Shown in pieces: positions 31,078-40,231 of a stretch of DNA of 64,000 bases. The notes beneath the pieces are model-generated. The model was given only the letters and a program-made list of their open reading frames with translations. It was not told where the DNA came from and did no database searches. Source of the stretch: Brachypterus glaber (taxonomy: Eukaryota > Arthropoda > Insecta > Coleoptera > Kateretidae). How positions within the stretch are numbered: the first letter of the stretch is position 1; every line of letters begins with the position of its first letter. The DNA is taken from NCBI GenBank assembly GCA_958510825.1, contig OY294045.1:98020988-98084987 (forward strand), in the 5' to 3' direction. A program made the position numbers and the translations under genes.

Positions 31078-31322
31078 GAGTGGATAATTATTTATTTTAC
31101 CCACTCAACTATCACTTGTCAAATTATTTTCTTGTAAATGTCATTAAAATTTTTAATAAAAATATGAATTCCTAAGCTATTTATTGGATAAAACCTTGTA
31201 TGGCACTCATGGGTAAACCGATATTGTCCTCTCGAAAATTAACCTGCTTGGCTGACGCCTTGCAGGTTAATTTTCTCATGGGCAATATCTTACTTTACCT
31301 ACTAGTACCACAAATAACTATT
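31078..31322 (-). mobile_element. Repeat X, copy B (part right of the Penelope element)
   Basis: Begins with the second 14-bp duplication, then tttattttacccactcaac ... gctatttattggataaaac ... actagtacc. Compared with copy A it has about 40 extra bases (near 31233-31270) that create a local inverted repeat of aaaattaacctg/caggttaatttt. Confidence 0.8.
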
Positions 31323-31521
31323 TTTTCCTTTTTTAAACTTTCTCCTCCATGATAAAAACAAAACAAAAAACCTTGACCCTGAATAATTCCAGGATTTTAT
31401 CTAGTATTCGATCTAGTCACTATACAACAAAAATAATCCTAGACTAGAAAATTTTAAAAACAAAATACAATAATAAAACAAAAAAGCCGTGAAGATATGT
31501 AATGCTACTCATTCCATTATA
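31323..31521. other. Unassigned intergenic stretch
   Basis: Short AT-rich spacer; nothing recognised. Confidence 0.4.
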
Positions 31522-32176
31522 CAGTGCGATCCAAAAGTCACCCCCCCTCTTAACTTTTCAACGAGTTGAGATATCGACTTCAAATTTAGAATTCTTAAAT
31601 AAGACAACTTAATCTATCTTTTAGCATATATTTAATACTTTCAGCTCTTAAAATGTGGACAGGGTGGCAGGGGGTGTTAGATAAAAAGGGGGTCGTGTAA
31701 TACATAATGTTAAAGCAAATAAAATTCTCTATTGGACTATATATTTTTCTATTTTTTAAACAATTTTTTTAAGGTTTTGGGGTTTCAATGTTTTATGCTA
31801 AAAAATGCGATTTTTTAAGATTTTTTTTGTAAATTTTTATTTGTATTAATTAAAATTAGTTTAAAAGTGTAATTTAGGTTTTTTCATCATGGAATTAGTC
31901 ATTTTAAAAAAATTGTTTGATTTTTGTTGACGAAAATACCCATTTTCAACCCTATTTTAAACTCAAAAAAAAAAGTTTGAAAAAATTAAAAAACATATAG
32001 TTAAATAGAGAATTTTATAAGCTTTAAAGTTATGTATCACACCACCCCCTTTCCATTAAAAAATACCCCCCATGCCCCTGTCCACATTTTAAGAACTTAA
32101 AATATTAAATATATACAAAAAAGTAGTTTGGGTTGTCTCATTTAAGTGGGAGGGGGGTGACTTTTGGACCGCTCTG
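31522..32176. mobile_element. MITE N, copy 1
   Basis: Ends cagtgcgatccaaaagtcac and gtgacttttggaccgctctg, TA on both sides. Interior words gcgattttttaag, catcat and cccattttcaaccctatttt match MITE M and N copy 2. No transposase. Confidence 0.85.
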
Positions 32177-32758
32177 TATATTATTCACAATAAATGATAT
32201 ATTGGACTTTTCCGAATTAACTAAAAATATATATATTTTAAAAGATTTTTTTTTTGAAAAACGAAAAAATTATCATAAATTTATTGTTCAATTTTTTTTT
32301 TAATTTTCTTGCGACAAATAAAAAAAATTGTAAAAAAATTTTTTCAGAACAGAAATCGAATATTTTTCAATTTTATTTAATTTTCTTTTTGCGAAAAACA
32401 AAAAAAAATTTGACTTTTTTTTTGAAAATGATAATTTTTTAAAAACTTTTTTGTTTTTGGAGGATTACTTTTAAAATTGATGGAATTGACCTTATATCTA
32501 ATAAAAGTAATTTTTCCTGAAAAAGTTACGTTAATCGGAATTTTCTTTCAGCTATTTTCGATTTTTTTAAAAGTTAACCCCCCATAACTTCTGAGCTACC
32601 GTACAATATTATTCTAGCGCAGGAACTGTGAATAATATAATTAAATTAAACGGGAAAACTAAATTAAAAGTCCATAAAATGTACATCTTATAAAAATAAA
32701 GATATTCTGAAAAGGTTATTGATCTTTCAGTCAGATAGGATTACATTTTCAGTTTTAA
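32177..32758. other. Unassigned AT-rich stretch
   Basis: Poly-A/T-rich DNA. A 62-codon Lys/Phe/Asn-rich frame (32254-32442) is a compositional artefact. Confidence 0.45.
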
Positions 32759-33162
32759 TAGAGATTTCTCCCGTTAGATTAGACAGGGACAAAAGTTCTA
32801 CCCAAAAAGGATAGAAGACATACATACACTCCCACTTCCACCCAACCAAACAAATTCTGTATTTGTTCTTTGTTGAACAAATACAATATTTACTTGGCCG
32901 GGCGAAAAGTGTAACTATATTAAAGAAATTACTGGCGCCATCTAAATTTTAGTAGAATTATCTTATTCTACAGATTCACATTAGCTATGTTCGTTCCTAC
33001 CGCTCACTGCTACACTTTCCGGCCAACCAAATAAATACTGTATTTGTTGTATGAAAAACAAATACAGTATTTATTTGGTTGGCTGGAAAGTGTAGCACAA
33101 ATGAGATAGAGATAGGGTAGACGTCTTTTGTTTCATAATTCTAGTTGTAGAGAGCTCCATTG
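32759..33162 (+). mobile_element. MITE Y, copy 4
   Basis: From gagatttctcccgttag to gagagctccattg. It has the most complete internal structure: both hairpins plus ctactttccggccaacc-type sequence on each side of the second. Confidence 0.85.
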
Positions 33163-33490
33163 CTAACTGTCACTTTCTTATAATGTAATAAAATCTATTA
33201 AAAATAAACTTGAAGACACATTCTAAATATATCGGTAGGTACTACCTGAAGGCAAAATCAACAATTTTGCTAATAGGTACTTTCTAATACATATTAAATG
33301 GTTATTAAATGGGTATCCTATAGGAAGTGTAGGTGCATACTAAAATAAAATATTAATGTTTATATATATTTTTTTAATTATTAATAAAATTTGCAACTAA
33401 GGTTATAATCATATGGTTTGCATGCAATGTGTACCTTCATTATAATTTGTTAACTTATTATTAGTATGGTCTGTTTTTTCAAGCAAGATA
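33163..33490. other. Unassigned intergenic stretch
   Basis: AT-rich spacer; no feature recognised. Confidence 0.4.
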
Positions 33491-33498
33491 GTAAATTA
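33491..33498. repeat. Left 8-bp target duplication (GTAAATTA)
   Basis: Identical GTAAATTA at 34233-34240 on the other side of the element. Confidence 0.88.
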
Positions 33499-34232
33499 CG
33501 AGGGGCTGACCGCGAGGAAATCTTTTGTACAAGCCCAAGGAACTCAGGAGGAACTCTGAAGAACTCTGGAGGAACTCCGAGGAACTCTGAGAAACTCTTT
33601 GTAAAAAGGAACTCTTTTGTACAAATTTCAGATGCGGTCAGAAACAATTTATATTTATTACCCATGTGGATTAACGTTTTTATTTTCAAACTAGATGAGC
33701 CGTTACAAACACCTTATCAAATACTGCATCCCCTTGGGCGCCAATTTTTTGTTGAAGGGGCGCCAAGTTTGGTAAAAACCGTCAGGGACAAAGCTTTTTT
33801 TCCTCAAGGTATTTTGGGTCGCCAATTTTGGTTTTGGGGCAAACAAAATTTTTGTTTTGAAAGGGCGCCAAGTTTTGGTAGAAACCGCCAGGGACAAAGC
33901 TTTTTTCTTGAAGGTAAATTGGGGACGCCATTTTTAATTTTTTTTTTGAAGATAAATTGGGGGCGCCATTTTTTATTTGTTTGAAGGGGCTCCAAGTTTG
34001 GTAGTAACCGTCAGGGACAAAGCTTTTTTTTGAGGGTGCCTTATTGGCAGTAGTGCTTGTATAGCGGTAATTTCTACGGCTTATTTGCCAAAAATTACCC
34101 CTTCCGGAGAGAAACTCTTAAGGAACACAGGAGGAACTCCCAACGAACTCTGGAGGAACTCCGAGGAACTCTGAGGAACTCTTTGCAAAAAGGAACTCTT
34201 TTGTACAAATTTTAGACGCGGTCAGCCCCTCG
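33499..34232. mobile_element. 734-bp hAT-like MITE with internal tandem modules
   Basis: Ends CGAGGGGCTGACCGCG and its perfect complement, with an 8-bp duplication, which suggests hAT mobilisation. Sub-terminal blocks on both sides repeat aggaactc(t/c)(g)aggaac words and ggaactcttttgtacaaatt. The centre repeats gcgccaagtttggta ... cgtcagggacaaagctttt at least four times. A 172-codon plus frame (33466-33984) starts outside the element and crosses its repeats, so it is not a gene. Confidence 0.88.
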
Positions 34233-34240
34233 GTAAATTA
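34233..34240. repeat. Right 8-bp target duplication (GTAAATTA)
   Basis: Matches 33491-33498. Confidence 0.88.
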
Positions 34241-35621
34241 AAAATCGTACAGTGAATATTTTCAAAACGGATTCGAACTCGGATTGGACTTTTTTCTGCT
34301 TATTTTTGTATCAATGATAACTTTCATTAAGCTGAATAAAATGCCAAAGGTTTTAAATTTATAAGTCTTGTACGAAAAAAAAAAGTTTTTTGCGTTTTTT
34401 CAAAAGTTAGCTAAGTTGGACTTATCACCTTTAGATCATAAACGCCTTACATATAAAATACTGACAAAAAAGACCTACTGCAGATATTTTGATAAATTTG
34501 TACATATGCTCTTCTGCATGAAAGATTTGAAACTATATAATTTAATTTATTTTCCATTTCCTAAATTAATTAATAACAATTATGTTTTTATTATTTTATT
34601 ATTGTTTGCTGTGAAATTGGCACCGACTTAAGTATTTCTTATTTTTTACTTTTTAGAGATATAGAAGTCGGTTCATTTTTTTTGCGAAAAGTTTTTATTT
34701 TTTACTTTTTAGAGACACAGAACTTGTAGATTTGTAACGTCATCTAAGCTAAATTACAATTGTCCTTCCATCTCGGTAAGCTGCTGACGTCACAACTAAC
34801 TGATAGTGCGTTTTGACGTCATTATCTTAAAGATACATTTCTAAAAAATAAAAGTAATATTTTTATTTTAGCGCCCAAGAGTCCAACTAACCTTATTTTA
34901 AACGAAATACTAAAGAAAATCTTGTTAAACTTTAAGCGTTAAGTAATAATCAAATAACGCCTTATGGTAAAATCACAAAATTTATCTTTTTCTCTTGGTA
35001 TTTTAATATTACAGGTCCAGAGAATCAAGTTTAGCGGCATTTAAAAGATTTTCAGTGTGCCGTAATATTTGAGTGACCCCTTAATCAAGTTATCCGGCTT
35101 ATCCTATATTTCTCTAAAAATTTGGTTGGTAGTTGAACCAAATTAAGCCATTTTTAAGTGAAATTGCGTTGAAATGATTAGACTTATCTTAATTATCCGG
35201 CTTACCCGGCATTATCCGAGCGTCAAATTAAAACGGTACCACCTTATGAATGCCCTCTTTAAGTTGCAAAACGTTTCATCAAATTCCGTTCATTTGTTCC
35301 AAAGTTATGCGGGAACAAACATAAAAAAAAATTAAAAAAAAACAAAGTCACACGTCGAATTGTTAACCTCCTCCTTTTGGAAGTCGGTTAAAAAATAGTA
35401 ACAACTATTATGAAAATAAGTTATTAACTATAATAGTAATAATAATAATAATTATTATTGCATTATTAAAAGTAAAAGTTATTCTTTTAATATTAATTAA
35501 AAAAAAAATAATCTTGGTACTTATCTTAGAATAAGTAATTATAATTATTGTTATATTTTTTATATTTAATTAATCTAATCTAATCTAATCTAATTAATTA
35601 ATAATTTCTTTTTTTTTCCAG
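34241..35621. other. Region upstream of the zinc transporter exon
   Basis: Contains a repeat module at about 34640-34800 (tttttactttttagagac, aagtcggttcat, then tccttccatctcggtaagct) whose inverted copy lies at about 51290-51430. A further copy of its first part lies at 51530-51595. The last 60 bp are T/C-rich and end in a splice acceptor, so this stretch is probably the 3' end of an intron whose upstream exon lies outside what I can identify. Confidence 0.5.
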
Positions 35622-36566
35622 ATAATTCATAAGAAGATGAGACTGTGATAAAAACTATTTTAATAAAAACCAATAAAAATAAAACTGTGATATTAAGCTA
35701 AGGAAAACAAAAAAATAAAATCAAAATGGAGAGTGTAATAAAAAATGAAACAAAACTAATAGATACAGACGATGCTTTTGTAGCCAAAGTGATTGCTATG
35801 ACTGTTTTGGGTATAGTTTCTTTTATAATAGGTATTCTACCAATAAAACTAACCAAACTAATTTCAATAAAATGTGCGGATGGAGAAAAAAACCTATTAG
35901 TTTCTTTATTATTATGTTTTGGAGGTGGTGTTTTATTGTTCACTACGTTTATTCACCTTCAACCAGAAGTGAGGGAGAGTTTTGCACATTTAGAAAGTGA
36001 AAATATGGTACCTCATTTTAGATTACCCATGTCTGAACTTGTATTTTGTGCGGGATTCTTTTTTGTTTATTTCATAGAAGAAATAGTGCATATGTGCTTG
36101 GACAAAAAGTCGCATAATGTAGCGTTACATAGATCTCTGTCAATTAGATGTAGCTCAAAAGGAAATAATAATAACTTAACCATTCCTAGAGTTACCTTAA
36201 ACAAATTTGACGACGGAAATATTAGCTGTATCAGTACATCAAACAAAGAACTGCTGAATTCGATTAGTAGCGTAAGCATAGAAAAAGCTGGACACAACCA
36301 TCACCATCATCATCACTTTGATAAAGCAACAAGCAACTCATTTTCCGGATTTTTGGCCGTTTTGGCGCTGAGCTTTCATGCTGTGTTTGAAGGGTTGGCA
36401 GTTGGCTTGGAGTCTAATGTGCAAAAAGTGTGGTACTTTTTCTTGGCTATTGCTACCCATAAGTTTGTGATAGCCTTTTGCGTTGGTGTAGAATTGGCTA
36501 CATCTAAGACGAAAACTGTGTTGATGATGCTTTATATTGGGACTTTTGCTGTTGTTACTCCTCTAG
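35622..36566 (+). other. Exon with start codon of the zinc transporter gene
   Basis: An acceptor (T-rich tract, then ttttccag) ends at 35621. The exon has 104 bases of 5' UTR, starts translation at 35726 and ends with a consensus donor CTAG/gtaagt at 36566/36567. Confidence 0.75.
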
Positions 36567-39500
36567 GTAAGTTTTTTTTCATTTTAGCTAAATCAACACT
36601 ATACAGCCTGTTCCAGAACTCGCGTACAGAAATTTGAGGGTATATTAAAAACCCTCTGGAAAATATAAAAACAATTTCAAAAAAAATCCATCTTCAATAC
36701 TAATTAAAAATGAAGCTATTTAATCTGACCAATCCTGTTGCTGATGTTAAATTACCTACAAATTAGTTTTTCCCTACTTATTAGTAACTATGATTGCATT
36801 TTAATTGTTGACGCGTGCATTGTTTGAGACTTTCAACTTTAGAATCTTTTTAGGTTATTATATTTTGACAAAACAGAAAGAGGCTATCAAATATTCTATT
36901 TTTATAGGGTCACTCCATCCGGCGGTTTTTTGACATTAATAAATATGTATGTCACATTAATCACCATGTTAACCTACAGAATATGTTACCTGCAATAAGT
37001 GAATCTGCTTTCATAGCTACAAATTCAACTTTTAAAGGTAATTTAACATCAGCAACAGTATTGGTCCACTTAAAGCGTTCTTATTTTTGAATTGAACGAA
37101 GATGATTTTTTTTACATTTTTTTCATATTTTCCAGAGGGTTTTTAATATACCCTCAATTTTCTGTACGCGAGTTCTGGAACAGGCTGTATATTGACAGTG
37201 AAGTCGTAATCCAGCATTAGGTACAAAAAAGTTATCGGAAAGAGAGCCTTAGGTGGACGTTTGTGCTTTCTTGGTTTTCTAGATATAAAAATTTTCCCAG
37301 ACTTGTCCAGAATCCCGCGCGTTTTTAATTTAAAAAGAAAAACACGTAGGTAGAATCTCTTAAGCCCCCAGAAAGGGCCTATAAGAACACGCAAAATGCC
37401 TGTGATTATGAGCTTATAAGTGTATAATTATTATGAATGAACAACTGAAGGTATACCATTATGTGGAAATTCCATATTTACAATTAAAAAATTCAACATA
37501 AACAAATTTACTACCTTCTAGTATATTTTTACACTTTATTGAACCTTGGATAACATATAAAAACTATGCCTATAATTGTTGTGTGACGTCGAAAGGTCCC
37601 ATTCGGTGATATGGGATTGCCTCCGTAACATCGCCTTTATGATATTAATTAAGTGGACTGCGAATAGGTATTAATGATTGAAAAGAATATTAAAGACAAA
37701 ACGACAGTTCCAATAATATATATGGTAATCTTACCTTAGTTTCAGCATTCAGCACGACAGGTCATGACCGCCATTTCTTCACAGGAGACACCACATAATT
37801 GGAAACTGATGTACGCGAATTAAAGTTTGTTTGACCAGTGTAGGTATACACTACTAATTATTTAAATACATATGTGTATATGGAACTTATTTCTATAGTT
37901 TGCAGCCGTAAATATGGTAAATTCTAACGAATTCCCGCGGCGTGGTATATTCGTCAGCTGATTTGAGTATATTTTTATTGACACGCATCGAGCGTTCTCG
38001 AGGGTCAAATTGCTACTGTCCGGAAGGCTGGTCCCGAACTCGCGCAGAAAAGCTAGGAGGTTTTCAGCGCGTTACTTACAAAAATACAATTAATTTAAAA
38101 CAAAATATTATTTTTGAATTATAACTAAGTAAAGAAATTAAATGAAATTATGTATAATAAAACCCAAATTAAAAATAAATACAAACACAGAAATGTGGTT
38201 GTAACAATAATATAGCATATTGTTTATTATTATTAAAACATCATTGTAGAGCTCAAATAAATATTGAACTTGACATTTAAACAAATGTACCTATTTAAAC
38301 CATAAGGTTTATGTCTAATACTATATTGTTCAATGAGTGTACAGAGCGGTCCAAAAGTCACCCCCTCTTAACTTTTGAACCAGTTGAGATATCGACTTCA
38401 AATTTGGAACTTTTAAATAAGATAACTTAAACTATCTTTTAGCATATATTTAATACTTTCAGCTCTTAAAATGTGGGCAGGGGGGTATGGGGGCACATTT
38501 TTTTAAAGGGAAAGAGGGGTCGTGTAATACATCATTTTAAAGCTTATAAAATTCTCCATTTAACTCCATATTTTTAAATAAAAAAAAAAAATTGGGTTTA
38601 AAATGGGGTTGAAAATGGGTATTAATGTCAAAATTCCTCTAAAAAAAACAAATATTTTTTTTAAAATGCCTAATTTCATTATAAAAAATGTTAATTATAC
38701 TTTTAAACTAATTTTAGTTGACATAAATAAAAATTTATAAAAAAAACTTAAAAAATCGAATGTTTTAGCACAAAAAATTAAAAAATCAAAACCTTAAAAA
38801 ACATTTTTAAAAAATTTAAATAGAGAATTTTATAAGCTTTAAAATGATGTATCACACGCCCCCCTGTCCACATTTTAAGAGCTGAAGATATCAAATGTAT
38901 GTTAAAAGATAGTTTAAGTTGTCTTATTTAAGAGTTCTAAATTTGAAGTCGATATCTTAACTCGTTCAAAAGTTAAAAGGGGGGAGTGACTTTTGGACCG
39001 CACTGTATAAATAAATCTTAATATATTTTAGCAATCATAATATTTTTAAACATAATTTCGTTACATTTATTTATAAAACGCCCCCCCCCCCCATCTGGGA
39101 TTTTCAAAAGTCCTATGCTTATTGTAGTCGGCTTTTGCAAGTTTAATGCATTTAAACGTGTCCAAATATCATTTGTCACGAGTTCTGAAAATTCAATTTT
39201 ACAATACAACTTTTAAAACTGTATAAATTATCATATTTTAATTTTAATCACTTTTGTAAAATCAGGTCTTGTGCGTAAAAGAGTCACTTACGTAACAAAG
39301 CGTATCTAATAGCTAAAGAAAAAAATAACCAAGCGAGTAAAAACCCATGTTCATAAATAAGCACCTAAATATAATTAATTATCTACATATTTAAGAAATC
39401 TATCAATAAAATAATATTACCTATTCGAGGAAAGAAAACCCGCAGGTGGTTTTTAACGCTGTATTAGTGGGTTTTCCTTTTTACACAAACAAGTTCTAAA

Positions 39501-39974
39501 ATACCTACTTATTAGATAATAGTGAATAGTATAAACTATTCACAGTGCGTAGCGCTAGAATAGTATTATACGGTAGTTTTGAATTTCCCAAAATCGTCAA
39601 AAAAGGCCTCAGACAAAAAATTCTTTCATACAAATGGAGTGGCGTTCGGTACGCGGAACCGGCAACAAGTCTACAGCGCGATTGGTAATTCATTTAACGG
39701 TGTTTAGTCACAGCCAGACTATTTTATGTTAAAATGTGATTGTTAAGAAAATATCTATACTGCGAAACCGTTCTACATATTTAAATTGAATATTTTATGT
39801 TTGTTATGTACCTTTGTGGGTTAAGCACGTTTTTTTTGTGAGGTTATGTTAATAAGAAATTATATTTAGTTGAAACGATTAGAGAGACTCGCTTCAAGTC
39901 TCTAATACTTGTACCTGGTCAAAAAGAAGAAGAAAAAGAAGAAGAAGAAGAAGAAGAAGAAGAAGAAGAAGAAG

Positions 39975-40005
<31 letters not shown>

Positions 40006-40200
40006 TCATACAAAAGTGCACGTTTTTGCCTATTTGGAACCCCAGGCAACATTTGTTATTAATTAAGAGTTGTTACAGTATAACATAACAGAACAACGTT
40101 ATTTTTTACTGTAACAAGTCTCTAATACTTGTACCTGGTCAAAAAGAAGAAGAAAAAGAAGAAGAAGAAGAAGAAGAAGAAGAAGAAGAAGAAGAAGAAG

Positions 40201-40231
<31 letters not shown>

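Noticed and set aside
30963..31175. 70-codon plus-strand frame over the Penelope end
   Set aside because: It crosses the inverted terminal repeat and the flanking repeat X, so it has no biological continuity.
33466..33984. 172-codon plus-strand frame
   Set aside because: It starts outside the MITE at 33499-34232 and runs through its repeated modules. The peptide is a readout of the repeats with no domain.
36567..36637. Alternative 303-residue end of the zinc transporter
   Set aside because: Reading past the donor gives a tail that lacks the last ZIP membrane segments and enters the MITE. The spliced version restores a standard ZIP C-terminus.
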